Assembly (NCBI GenBank): GCA_963788325.1 | Contig: CAWBGJ010000014.1 | Location: 186,001-250,000, forward strand | From: Prado023 sp963788325 | GTDB taxonomy: Bacteria; Actinomycetota; Actinomycetes; S36-B12; CAIYMF01 | Direction: 5' to 3' | Length of the DNA stretch: 64,000 bases | In this document: piece by piece, positions 15,168-24,062 of the stretch | Layout: the number at the start of each line of letters is the position of its first letter | Position numbering within the stretch: position 1 is the stretch's first letter | The notes under the pieces: generated by a model | The model's input: only the letters and a program-made list of their open reading frames with translations | What the model was told of the DNA's origin: nothing | The model's database searches: none | Program-made: the position numbers and the translations under genes

Positions 15168-16633
15168 TCAGCCCTTCAATGTGGTGCGTGGTCGGGGGAG
15201 GAACTCCCGGGGCGGGTAGGTGCGAGCCACGAGCTCCCGGAGATCCTCGAGGCTGCCCGCGAGCAACCCCTGGGAGCGGGCCTGGATCAGCACGTTGCCG
15301 ATGGCCGTGGCCTCCACCGGCCCGGCCAGGACGGGCACGCCGACGCGATCGGCGGTCAACTGGCACAGCAGGGCGTTCAACGAGCCGCCCCCGACGATGT
15401 GCACCCTCGTGATCTCGGTCCCCGACAACCGCGCGGCATCGGCCAGCGCCCGGGCGTAGGCCTGCGCGAGGCTTTCGAGGACACTGCGCACCATGGCGAT
15501 CCGGCTGCCGGGCGGGGTCTGCCCCTCGCGCAGGAACCACTGGGAGATCCGGACGGGCATGTCCCCCGGTGCAAGGAATCTGGGGTCGTCGATATCGAAG
15601 GTGCCCACAGACCCGGGCGCCAGGGTGGCCGCACCGCGCAGAAGCTCCTGCAGGTCGGGCTCGTCCCCACCCCTGCCCCAGGCGCGGATGCACTCGCTGA
15701 GCACCCAGAGGCCCATCACGTTGTGCAGGAACCGCACGCGACCGTCGACGCCGCCCTCGTTGGTGAAGTTGGCCGCGCGACTCGCCTCGGTCAGGACCGG
15801 CCTGTCGAGCTCGACGCCGACCAGCCCCCAGGTGCCGCACGAGATGTAGGCCGCGACCCGGTCCGGTCATCGGCACGGCCACGACCGCGGAGGCGGTGTC
15901 GTGCGAGCCGACGGCGACGACATCCGGCCCGTCGGTAGCCGACGCGCCGAGCTCAGCAGCGACCTCGGGCAGCAGCGGGCCCACGACGCTGCCCGGCGTC
16001 GATCAGCTCGGGGAACAGCGACGCTCGGCAGCCCGAGTCGAGCGATGAGCTCCTCGTCCCACTGCCCCGTGCGACGGGTCCAGCAGACCGGTCGTCGACG
16101 CGTTGGTCCGCTCCGCGACCAGGCGTCCGGTCAGCCAGAAGCCGATCAGGTCGGGGATCAGCAGGCCATGGACTGCGCGCAGTCGAAGCTGCCCGCGAGT
16201 CGCTCCGCCGCCAGCTGGTACAGCGTGTTGAACGGCAGGAACTGCAGGCCGTTGCGCGCGTACAGCTCCTCCGGGCCGATCAGCGCGTGCACCGCCTCCA
16301 CCCCGCGTGGCGGTGCGCTCGTCGCGGTAGTGGAACGGGTTGCCGAGCATCCGCCCTGCCGCGCAGCAGCCCGTAGTCGACCGCCCAGGAGTCGACGCCG
16401 ATGCTACGCAGCCCCGGCTCGGCCTGCACCGCCGCGCGCACGCCCCCGAGGACGCGCACGGTAGAGGTCCGAGGATGTTCCAGTGCAGGCCGTCCGGCGG
16501 TCCGCACCGGGTCGTTGGCGAAGCGCGCGACCGGTCTGGATGGCGCAGCTGCGTCAGGACCGACGTGGCCGAGCATGACCCGGCCGCTGGTGGCGCCCAG
16601 GTCGACCGCCGCGACCGCCGCGCGCCCGCTCAT
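15168..16633 (-). CDS. rhaB: L-rhamnulokinase (frameshifted as sequenced)
   Basis: FGGY-family sugar kinase. The start MSGRAAVAAVDLGATSGRVM is the first ATP-binding motif; further pieces in shifting frames include SIGVDSWAVDYGLL, LGNPFHYRDERTAT, LIPDLIGFWLTGRLV, ERTNASTTGLLDP and the intact C-terminus (VHIVGGGSLNALLCQLTADR). Together they cover a normal 480-490-residue RhaB. Between about 15.85 and 16.5 kb several one-base indels break the frame; for example, one G too many after CTGGACCCGTCGCAC and one G missing before CTGCTGATCCCC. ATG 16633 overlaps the rhaE stop by 4 nt. It phosphorylates L-rhamnulose at O1. Confidence 0.8.
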
Positions 16634-18675
16634 CGCAGGAACGCGGCGGCGACGCCGGCGTCGACCGGGATGTGCAGGCCGGTGGTGTGGGTCAGGTCGG
16701 GCCGGCACAGCACGAACACGGCGTTGGCGACGTGCTCGGGCAGCACCTCGCGCTTGAGCAGCGTGCGCTGGGCGTAGTACGCGCCCAGGTCCTCCTCCTG
16801 CACGCCGTAGACCGCGGCGCGCTTGGCGCCCCAGCCGCCGGCGAAGATGCCGGAGCCGCGCACGACGCCGTCGGGGTTGATGCCGTTGACCTGGACGCCG
16901 TGCTCGCCGAGCTCGGCGGCCAGCAGCCGGACCTGGTGGGCCTGGTCGGCCTTGGTCGCGGAGTAGGCGATGTTGTTCGGTCCGGCGAACACCGAGTTCT
17001 TCGACGAGATGTAGACGATGTCGCCGCCCAGCCCCTGGTCGATGAGCACCCTGGCGCGCTGCCCGCGAGACCAGGAACGAGCCCTTGGCCATCACGTCGT
17101 GCTGCAGGTCCCAGTCGGCGACGGTGGTCTCCAGCAGCGACTTCGACAGCGAGAGCCCGGCGTTGTTGACGACGAGGTCGAGGCCACCGAACGCGAGCAC
17201 GGTCGCGTCGATCGCGGCCTGCACCGCGGCCTCGTCGGTCACGTCGGCCGCGACGCCGATCGCGACGTCCGCGCTGCCGATCTCGGCGGCCGCGGCCTGC
17301 GCCTTCTCCAGGTCGAGGTCGGCGATGACGACGCAGGCACCCTCGGCGGCGAGCCGGGTGGCGATGGCCTTGCCGATGCCGGAGGCGGCGCCGGTGACGA
17401 GCGCGATCCGCGTGGCCAGCGGCTTCGGCTTCGGCATCCGCCGCAGCTTGGCCTCCTCCAGCGCCCAGTACTCGATGCGGAACTTCTCCGCCTCGTCGAT
17501 CGGCGCGTAGGTCGACGAGCGCCTCGGCGCCGCGCATCACGTTGATCGCGTTGACGTAGAACTCGCCGGCGACCCGGGCGGTCTGCTTGTTCGCGCCGTA
17601 GCTGAACATGCCGACGCCGGGGACGAGCACGATGAGCGGGTCGGCGCCGCGGATCGCCGGGCGAGTCCGGCGATGGCGTTGCGCTCGTAGTAGCCCTGGT
17701 AGTCGGCGCGGTACGCCTCGTGCAGCTCGTGCAGCCGGGCGATCGACTCCTCGACGGACGCCGTCGGCGGGCAGGTCGAGCACGCAGCGGCTTGACCTTG
17801 GTGCGCAGGAAGTGGTCCGGGCAGCTGGTGCCCAGCGCGGCCAGCCGCGGGTGCTCCGCGCAGGCGAGGAAGTCGAGCACCACGTCCGACGTCGGTGAAG
17901 TGCCCGACCAGCGGCTTGTCGGTCGAGGCGAGCCCGCGGATGGTCGGGGCCAGGGCCGCGGCCTTGGCGCGCCGCTCGTCCTCGGGCAGGGCGCGCGTAC
18001 CCGGCCAGCGCTGGGCCGAACGGCTCGGGCCTGCGCGTGGGTCGTCGATGTAGCTGGCCGCGGTGTCGATGATCCACAGCGAGTTGGCCTCGGCCTCGCC
18101 GCAGGTGTCGCCCCAGGCGGTGATGCCGTGCCCGCCGAGGATGCAGCCGATCGCCTGCGGGTTCGCCTCCTTGATCGCGGCGATGTCCAGGCCCAGCTGG
18201 AAGCCGGGGCGGCGCCACGGCACCCAGACGACCCGGTCGCCGAAGATCTTCGCGGTCAGCTCCTCGCCGTCGGCCGCCGTCGCGATCGCGATGCCGGAGT
18301 CCGGGTGCAGGTGGTCGACGTGCGCGGCGTCCACGAGGCCGTGCATCGCGGTGTCGATCGACGGTGCCGCACCACCCTTGCCGTGCAGGCAGTAGTCGAA
18401 CGCGGCGACCATCTCGTCCTCGCGGTCGAGCCGGGGTAGACGTCGACCAGCGCGCGCATCCGGTCCAGGCGCAGCACGGCCAGGCCGCTCTCGGTGAGCG
18501 TGCCGAGGTCGCCGCCGGAACCCTTGACCCACAGCAGCTCGACGGGCTCGCCGGTGACCGGGTCGGTCTCGGTGCCCTTGGCGGAGGTGTTGCCGCCGGC
18601 GTAGTTGGTGTTCTTCGGGTCGGCGCCCAGGCGGTTCGAGCGGGCGATCAGCTCGGCAACAGTCGGGTTCGTCAT
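16630..18675 (-). CDS. rhaE: Bifunctional rhamnulose-1-phosphate aldolase / lactaldehyde dehydrogenase (frameshifted as sequenced)
   Basis: About 680 residues, the usual size of RhaE/YuxG-type fusions. The N-terminal class II aldolase shows NTNYAGGNTSAKG, LLWVKGSGGDLGTL and the metal-binding AAHVDHLHPDSG. The C-terminal short-chain dehydrogenase shows IALVTGAASGIGKAIA, LVVNNAGLS and the catalytic NIAYSATKADQ. Several one-base indels (about 17.05, 17.5-18.0 and 18.43 kb) split it, yet the total length stays divisible by three and every conserved block is present. It would cleave rhamnulose 1-phosphate and oxidise L-lactaldehyde to L-lactate. Start ATG 18675 lies 7 nt after rhaI; its stop overlaps rhaB. 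Confidence 0.82.
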
Positions 18676-18682
18676 GGTCTCA

Positions 18683-19855
18683 TCAGGCGCCCCAGCCCAG
18701 GCCTGGGTGCCGCCGACGCGCTCGGCCGTCGATCCGCGCCAGGTAGCCCGCTGCCGCGAACGCGGCCATCGGGTCGGCCGGCAGGCCGCGCGACTCGCGC
18801 CAGGCGGCGAGGTCCGGGCGCACGTCGGTGTAGAAGGCGTCCATCAGGATGCCGTTCGCGCCCAGCACGTCGCCCTCGGCTCCTGCGCCGCGGCCAGCGC
18901 CTCGCGTCGACCAGCAGCGCCCGGGCCGTCATCTCCTGCACGTTGAGCACCGAGCGGATCTGGCCGGGGATCTTGTCCTCGACGTTGTGGCACTGGTCGA
19001 GCATGAACGCCACCGGGCTGCCGTTGCCGTAGCCACCACCGCGCACGACCTCGTACAGGATGCGGAACAGCTGGAACGGGTCGGCCGCGCCGACGATCAG
19101 GTCGTCGTCGGCGTAGAAGCGCGAGTTGAAGTCGAACGAGCCGAGCTTCCCGAGGCGCAGCAGCTGCGCGACGATGAACTCGATGTTGGTGCCGGGCGCG
19201 TGGTGGCCGGTGTCCAGGCAGACCATGGCCCGGTCGCCGAGGGCCGCGACCTGCGCGTAGGAGGTGCCCCAGTCCGGGACGTCGGTGTGGTAGAACGCCG
19301 GCTCGAAGAACTTGTACTCCAGCACGAGGCGCTGGTCGTCGCCGAGGCGCGCGTAGATCTCGGCCAGTGACTCGGCGAGCCGGTCCTGGCGGCCGCGGAT
19401 GTCGCCCTGGCCCGGGTAGTTGGTGCCGTCGGCGAGCCAGATCTTCAGGTCGCGCGAGCCGGTCTCGTCCATGATGTCGATGCACTCGAGGTGGTGGTCG
19501 ATGGCCTTCTGCGCGGACTGCGGCGTCCGTGTGGGTCAGGCTGCCGAACTTGTAGTCGTCGTCCTGGAAGGTGTTGGAGTTGATGGTGCCCAGGGCCGAC
19601 GCCATGGTCCGCGGCGAAGGCGCGAAGCGCTGCGTAGTCGTCGACCTTGTCCCACGGGATGTGCAGGGCGACGGAGGGAGCCAGCCCGGTCAGCGCGTGC
19701 ACCGTCGCGGCGTCGGCGATCTTCTCCTCGATGGTGCGCGGCGTGCCGGGTGTGCCGAACACCTTGAAGCGGGTGCCGGAGTTGCCGAACGCCCAGGAGG
19801 GGAGCTCGATCGCCTGGTCCGCCAGGTCGGACAGGACCTGCGTGGGGATAGTCAC
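18683..19855 (-). CDS. rhaI: L-rhamnose isomerase (frameshifted as sequenced)
   Basis: A xylose-isomerase-like TIM barrel, about 390 codons. Blocks seen across frames: IELPSWAFGNSGTRFKVFG, VALHIPWDKVDDY, LGTINSNTFQDDDYKFGSLT, LKIWLADGTNYPGQGDI, VLEYKFFEPAFYHTDVPDW, CLDTGHHAPGTNIEFIVAQL and FDFNSRFYADDDLIVGA, which hold the metal Glu, Asp and His residues. Indels fall near 18.87, 18.91, 19.53 and 19.60 kb. GTG 19855 overlaps the rhaM stop by 4 nt. It converts L-rhamnose to L-rhamnulose. This is the RhaI form found in pseudomonads, rhizobia and actinobacteria rather than E. coli RhaA. Confidence 0.82.
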
Positions 19856-20244
19856 GATGCGCTGCTTTCTGCGTGGGCCGGCTGGGCCGCCGCGAGTTGA
19901 TCTTCCAGGTTGAACACTTCGGTCAGGGTGATGAAGCCGGCGTCCGGGGCCCCGTCGAGGCCGACGAAGAATCGCCCCATCTCTGCCTGCCAGCGGGCAT
20001 TGACCTCCGTGGCAGCCATGCCGGCCAGGGCTGCGTCGAGGTCCGGGGTCTCCAGGTAGCCGATGAGCAGGCCGTCCTCGCCCAGGAACAGCGAGTAGTT
20101 GTGCCATCCGGTCGCGTCGAGGGCCCGCAGCATGTCGGGCCAAACGGCCGCGTGCCGCGCGCGGTACTCACCCATCGCGTCGGGCCGTACCTGCAGCCGG
20201 AAGCACACCCGGTGCATGGGCTGGGACTCATCGGGCGCGTTCAT
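19852..20244 (-). CDS. rhaM: L-rhamnose mutarotase
   Basis: A 130-residue RhaM-family protein with the ferredoxin-like fold. Conserved elements are RVCFRLQVRPDAMGEYRARHAAVWPDML (with the catalytic His after RA-R), GWHNYSLFLGEDGLLIGYLE, and ARWQAEMGRFF. It interconverts the alpha and beta anomers of L-rhamnose, feeding the isomerase. ATG 20244 overlaps the stop of the preceding isomerase-like gene by 4 nt and its own stop overlaps rhaI by 4 nt, so translation is probably coupled. The C-terminal 20 residues are a poorly conserved tail. Confidence 0.88.
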   Translation of the reverse strand: MNAPDESQPMHRVCFRLQVRPDAMGEYRARHAAVWPDMLRALDATGWHNYSLFLGEDGLLIGYLETPDLDAALAGMAATEVNARWQAEMGRFFVGLDGAPDAGFITLTEVFNLEDQLAAAQPAHAESSAS

Positions 20245-21704
20245 CGGGCGCTCCCGGCAATGTCGACGTGCCGGTGCTCGAGGCCCAGCAGGCTCGCTGC
20301 GGCCGCGAAGTCCTGGGCCCGATGGCCGATCGCCAAGGCCCAGTGGTGGCCGATCCCCGATGCACTCCAACGGTCGACCCACTCGCCCGGGTCACCGCCG
20401 AAGTCGACCCGCGAGGTCGTGTTCCCGATCGCCAGCAGGGGCCCCGGGACGACCTCGCCCTCGGAGGTGATGAAGACGTAGCTGCCGTCACGCTCCTGGC
20501 CGATGCCGAAGGTCGTGACCGGGCCATGCTTGACGTCGAACTCGACCGAGACCCCCCAGCCACGCTTGCCGTGGTAGACACCCAGGCCACGCAGCAGGGG
20601 TTGCCCGGCACTGACAGCCAGGTGGGCAGGGCCGTCGTGGCCCATCTCGACCACCTCGTCGAAGAAGTTCAGGGCCTGGATCTCGCAGAACGATCCGCCG
20701 GCGCCGATCGCCTGGCTCGCGAGCATCGCCAGTGAGGTCCGAAGCTCGTACTCGCCGGCCATGGGCACCCCGCGAGCAGTCAGCAGCGAGGAGCCCAGGA
20801 TCATCCCGGCGCCGAGCCGCTCGTGCTGCTCGCCGGCCAGGCCGCGGTGGTAGTAGGCGACCGAATCCAGGTCGAAGTCCGTGACCAGCTGGTCGAGTCC
20901 GACAGACACCCGGGCTCCCCAGGCGAGGTCGTCATCGTTCACGGACGCGTCGAAGGAAAACACCTCGCGGGCCAGGTCGATCCGCTGGGAGACCTCGGCG
21001 TCGGTGACCGAGCTGACCCGCTCGCGCAGGTCGTCGAACTCGAGGACCTCGACGTGTGAGCCGAAGGTGGTGGACACCGTGGTCAGGTCCGTGGAGACGT
21101 CGAGCATCCCGGGGTAGAGATGGCCCATGAGCCCGTGGCGGGCGGTGCGCAGCCGGGCACGGATGCCGGCCGCGTGAACCCAGTGGTAGATGCGCTCCCA
21201 GGCGCTCTCCTGGCCCAGGTAGCCCGACACCGATCGGAAGGGGATCCCGGCTCGGCGGAAGACGTTGGCCACCTCGGGGACGGGGCACTGGCCGCAGTAG
21301 GCCAGCCAGTCGCCGGTGTCGTAGCTGGCGTGGTCCATCTTCTCCGTTGGCTGGAGGTCGATGACCAGGACCGGGGTGTTGGCTCGCTGCGCGATGGGCA
21401 GCACCATGGAGGAGGTCAGGTAGGTGGCCAGGAAGATCACGATGAGGTCGCAGTCGGCGACCCGCAGCTTCTCTGCGGCGACTCCTGCCTCCTGGGCATC
21501 GGAGACGAAGCCTGCGTCGATGACCTCGGCGTCCAACTGCTCGAAGCGCGCCGTGACGTGTCGAGCGGACTCCTCGAGCTGGGGCAGGAGCCCGGGGAAC
21601 TGCGGCCAGTAGGCGCCCAGGCCACCGGAGACCAGACCGATCCGCGTGCGTCGACGGGTCCGGAACGGGGGCAGCGCGGCGGCCGCTGCGTGGGCTTCGT
21701 TCAT
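20241..21704 (-). CDS. L-fucose/L-arabinose isomerase family protein
   Basis: A 487-residue protein with the fold signature of L-arabinose/L-fucose isomerases: RIGLVSGGLGAYWPQFPGLL at the N-terminus, CDLIVIFLATYLTSSMVLPI, LVIDLQPTEKMDH, and a C-terminal half with RTSLAMLASQAIGAGGSFCEIQALNF, EMGHDGPAHLAVS and a conserved FDVKHGPVTTFGI segment. ATG 21704 has GGGAG upstream. It lies in the rhamnose operon directly before rhaM although a dedicated RhaI follows, so it may isomerise another deoxysugar that shares the transporter or downstream enzymes. The substrate cannot be told from sequence. Confidence 0.75.
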   Translation of the reverse strand: MNEAHAAAAALPPFRTRRRTRIGLVSGGLGAYWPQFPGLLPQLEESARHVTARFEQLDAEVIDAGFVSDAQEAGVAAEKLRVADCDLIVIFLATYLTSSMVLPIAQRANTPVLVIDLQPTEKMDHASYDTGDWLAYCGQCPVPEVANVFRRAGIPFRSVSGYLGQESAWERIYHWVHAAGIRARLRTARHGLMGHLYPGMLDVSTDLTTVSTTFGSHVEVLEFDDLRERVSSVTDAEVSQRIDLAREVFSFDASVNDDDLAWGARVSVGLDQLVTDFDLDSVAYYHRGLAGEQHERLGAGMILGSSLLTARGVPMAGEYELRTSLAMLASQAIGAGGSFCEIQALNFFDEVVEMGHDGPAHLAVSAGQPLLRGLGVYHGKRGWGVSVEFDVKHGPVTTFGIGQERDGSYVFITSEGEVVPGPLLAIGNTTSRVDFGGDPGEWVDRWSASGIGHHWALAIGHRAQDFAAAASLLGLEHRHVDIAGSAR

Positions 21705-21780
21705 GGCATCGCTCCCGAGGGGTCGAGGGTGCGGTCTGCACCGCGGCAGTTCATGGATGCGCTCGCTCTGGTTGAGCGGG

Positions 21781-21834
21781 TGGCGCGGGTGGCGCGGGTG
21801 GCGCGGGTGGCGCGGGTGGCGCGGGTGGCGCGGG
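21781..21834. repeat. 9-bp tandem repeat, six copies
   Basis: Six uninterrupted copies of TGGCGCGGG in the gap between rhaS and the isomerase-family gene. The last copy forms part of the adjoining hairpin. Confidence 0.9.
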
Positions 21835-21856
21835 CGGGCCCCCGCCCGCGCCACCC
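21823..21856 (-). terminator. Very strong GC hairpin after rhaS
   Basis: GGGTGGCGCGGGCGGG (21823-21838) is perfectly complementary to CCCGCCCGCGCCACCC (21841-21856): 16 bp with only CC between the arms. It lies 10 nt past the rhaS stop. Without a U tract it may be an attenuator or 3'-end protector that keeps binding-protein mRNA above that of the downstream enzymes. Confidence 0.65.
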
Positions 21857-21866
21857 CGATCGAGGA

Positions 21867-22946
21867 CTAGAAGTCGTAGTCGTCGATGTTCTCGGCGTTG
21901 AACCGCGTCGGTGGGCCGACGATGACCACGCCGCCCTCCTCCACGGTGCGCTCGCCCATCTCACCGGCGGTGAACGAGTCGCCGACCGCGCCGGTCATGG
22001 TGCCGTCGTTGAGGGCCTTGCCTGCGTACGCTGCCACGTAGCCCAACTGGGCCGGATCCCACAGGGCGAACTCCTCGACGGTCCCGTCCTTGATGAACGG
22101 ACGCATCTCGTTGGGCAGGCCCAGGCCAGTCAGCGCCACCTTGCCCTTGTACTCCGAGGTGGACAGGTAGCGTGCCGTGGCTGCGATGCCGACCGTGGTG
22201 GGCGAGATGATGCCCGCGAGGTCCGGGTAGGCCTGGAGCAGGCCCTGGGCCTCCTGGAAGGACTTGGTGTCGTCGTCGTCGCCGTAGACCTTGGCGACGA
22301 GCTTGATGTCCTTGTAGGCCGGGTTGCTGGCCAGCTCCTCCTCCATGAACGCGATCCACGCGTTCTGGTTGGTCGCGTTCGCGGTGGCCGAGAGGATCGC
22401 GATGTCACCCGCGCCGCCGATCTGCTCGGAGATCATCTCGAGCTGGACCTTGGCCACGTCCTCGGACACCACCTGGTTGATGAAGACGTCGCGGTAGGCG
22501 GGGTTCGTGTCGGAGTCGAATGCCACGATCTTGGCTCCGCCAGCGCGGGCCTCCTCCAGCGCCGGGCCGACTGCGTCCGGGTCGTTGGCGGCGATGACGA
22601 TCACGTCCGTACCGGCCTGGGTCTCGGCGTTGATGAAGGAGACCTGGCTCGAGGCGCTGGCCTCCAGGGGGCCCACCACCTGGACCGCACTGAAGCCGGC
22701 CTCGTTGGCGCCCTCCTCGCCGCCGCCGAGCACGACGTCGGTGTACGGGTTGTTCAACTGCTTGGGGATGAAGGTGATGCTCGCGTCCCCGGCAGGGGCA
22801 GCGCTGCCCGATGCCGCGGGGTCGGTGGCGGTCTCGCTCGACGACGAGCAGCCGGTGGCAAGCAGCGCGACGGCTGCGGCACCCGCCACAACCGACGCGA
22901 ACCGCGCGCCCCTGCCCCTACGGGCAGTGGTGTGGATCGATCCCAT
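21867..22946 (-). CDS. rhaS: Rhamnose ABC importer, substrate-binding lipoprotein
   Basis: A 359-residue periplasmic-binding-type lipoprotein. The signal peptide (about residues 1-33) is Arg-rich, then hydrophobic, ending in the lipobox LLATGC with the acylated Cys near residue 33. The mature part matches sugar-binding RhaS proteins: ITFIPKQLNNPYTDVVLGGG, VIVIAANDPDAVGPAL, IVAFDSDTNPAYRDVFINQV, GIISPTTVGIAATARYL and GLPNEMRPFIKDG. It captures sugar outside the membrane and delivers it to RhaPQ. It is the last importer gene; a strong hairpin follows. Confidence 0.88.
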   Translation of the reverse strand: MGSIHTTARRGRGARFASVVAGAAAVALLATGCSSSSETATDPAASGSAAPAGDASITFIPKQLNNPYTDVVLGGGEEGANEAGFSAVQVVGPLEASASSQVSFINAETQAGTDVIVIAANDPDAVGPALEEARAGGAKIVAFDSDTNPAYRDVFINQVVSEDVAKVQLEMISEQIGGAGDIAILSATANATNQNAWIAFMEEELASNPAYKDIKLVAKVYGDDDDTKSFQEAQGLLQAYPDLAGIISPTTVGIAATARYLSTSEYKGKVALTGLGLPNEMRPFIKDGTVEEFALWDPAQLGYVAAYAGKALNDGTMTGAVGDSFTAGEMGERTVEEGGVVIVGPPTRFNAENIDDYDF

Positions 22947-22976
22947 TTCGTCTTTCCTTTCGTGGACGCCCGGTTG

Positions 22977-24062
22977 CTAGGCGCTTGGGCTACCCGAGGC
23001 GGATACCTCGGGGAGATCTCGGTGGATCCTTCGGTCGTGCTGCCAGGACTTGATCCCCGACCACACGCTCGGTCCCACGACCGATGCGATGAGCAGGGAG
23101 CCCGTGACGATGATCAGCACCACGTCGGAGATCCGGTTCAGGCGAAGTGCGTAGTTGATGGTCCCGATCAGCAGGACTCCGGCGATTACTCCGGGGATGG
23201 AGCCCTTCCCGCCGAAGATCGACACACCGCCGAGCAGGACGGACGCGATGACAGCCAGTTCCAGGCCGCTGGCGTTGTCGCTGCGGGCACTTGAGTAGCG
23301 CAGGGTCCAGTAGATCCCGGCCATCGCCGACACCAGGCCCGAGGCGACGTACAGCCAGAACTTGGCCCGCGACACCTTGATGCCCACGAATCGGGCGGCC
23401 TCCTTGCTGAACCCCATCGCGTACAGCCCCCGCCCGAACGGCGTGAAGTGCAGCAGCACCCCGAAGAAGAGTGCGATCGCGAGCACACCGATCATGACGG
23501 TGGGGATCCCGGTGCCGCCGATCTTGGACGTGAAGAACGTGGTCAGGCCGCGCGGGAAGTCAGCCACGGCGTTGTCGCCGATGATCACCAGGGCCAGGCC
23601 ACGGAACAGCGCAAGGGTGCCGATGGTCACCGCCAGGGAGGGCAGGCCCACGAAGGCGATCAGGACCCCGTTGAAGGCTCCGGCCAGCGCCCCCACCAGC
23701 AGTGCCACGCCGATGGCCAGGACCATGTTCTGGCTGTCGGCCCAGAGGACGCCGAGCAGCGCACTGGAGAGCCCAGCGATGCTCGCCACCGAGAGGTCGA
23801 TCTCGCCGGTGATGATGATCAGGGTCATCGGCATCGCGATCATCAGGATCGGGATGACGTCCAGGAGGAGGAATCCGACCGTGACCGGGGAGGCGAAGCG
23901 CGGGATGGCGAAGGATGCGTAGCCGACGAACGCGAGCAGCGCGTAGATCATGATCGCGTCGCGACCCAGCAGGGTCCGCGCCCAGCCGGTGCGTGCGCCG
24001 CTGCCCTCGGACATGGTGTGAGCGCTGTCCAGCGTGGGAGTTGCCGTGGTGACCTCAGACAT
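22977..24062 (-). CDS. rhaQ: Rhamnose ABC importer, permease
   Basis: A 361-residue BPD_transp_2 (ribose/rhamnose-type) permease with about ten hydrophobic segments. Conserved blocks: IIITGEIDLSVASIAGLSSALLG, FVGLPSLAVTIGTLALFRGLA, LYAMGFSKEAARFVGIKV and LLGGVSIFGGKGSIPGVIAG (the EAA-like region contacting the ATPase). ATG 24062 overlaps the end of rhaP by 8 nt. It forms the membrane channel with RhaP. Which permease gets P or Q follows order in known rha clusters and is nominal. Confidence 0.85.
   Translation of the reverse strand: MSEVTTATPTLDSAHTMSEGSGARTGWARTLLGRDAIMIYALLAFVGYASFAIPRFASPVTVGFLLLDVIPILMIAMPMTLIIITGEIDLSVASIAGLSSALLGVLWADSQNMVLAIGVALLVGALAGAFNGVLIAFVGLPSLAVTIGTLALFRGLALVIIGDNAVADFPRGLTTFFTSKIGGTGIPTVMIGVLAIALFFGVLLHFTPFGRGLYAMGFSKEAARFVGIKVSRAKFWLYVASGLVSAMAGIYWTLRYSSARSDNASGLELAVIASVLLGGVSIFGGKGSIPGVIAGVLLIGTINYALRLNRISDVVLIIVTGSLLIASVVGPSVWSGIKSWQHDRRIHRDLPEVSASGSPSA

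Noticed and set aside
13912..15984. A single 690-codon frame joining a kinase-like N-terminus to lactate dehydrogenase.
   Set aside because: The join is an accident of the indels in rhaB. lldD has its own ATG at 15162 and aligns from there with LldD2 proteins.
21781..21834. Possible CRISPR-like array.
   Set aside because: The units are 9 bp, contiguous and have no spacers; it is a simple tandem repeat.
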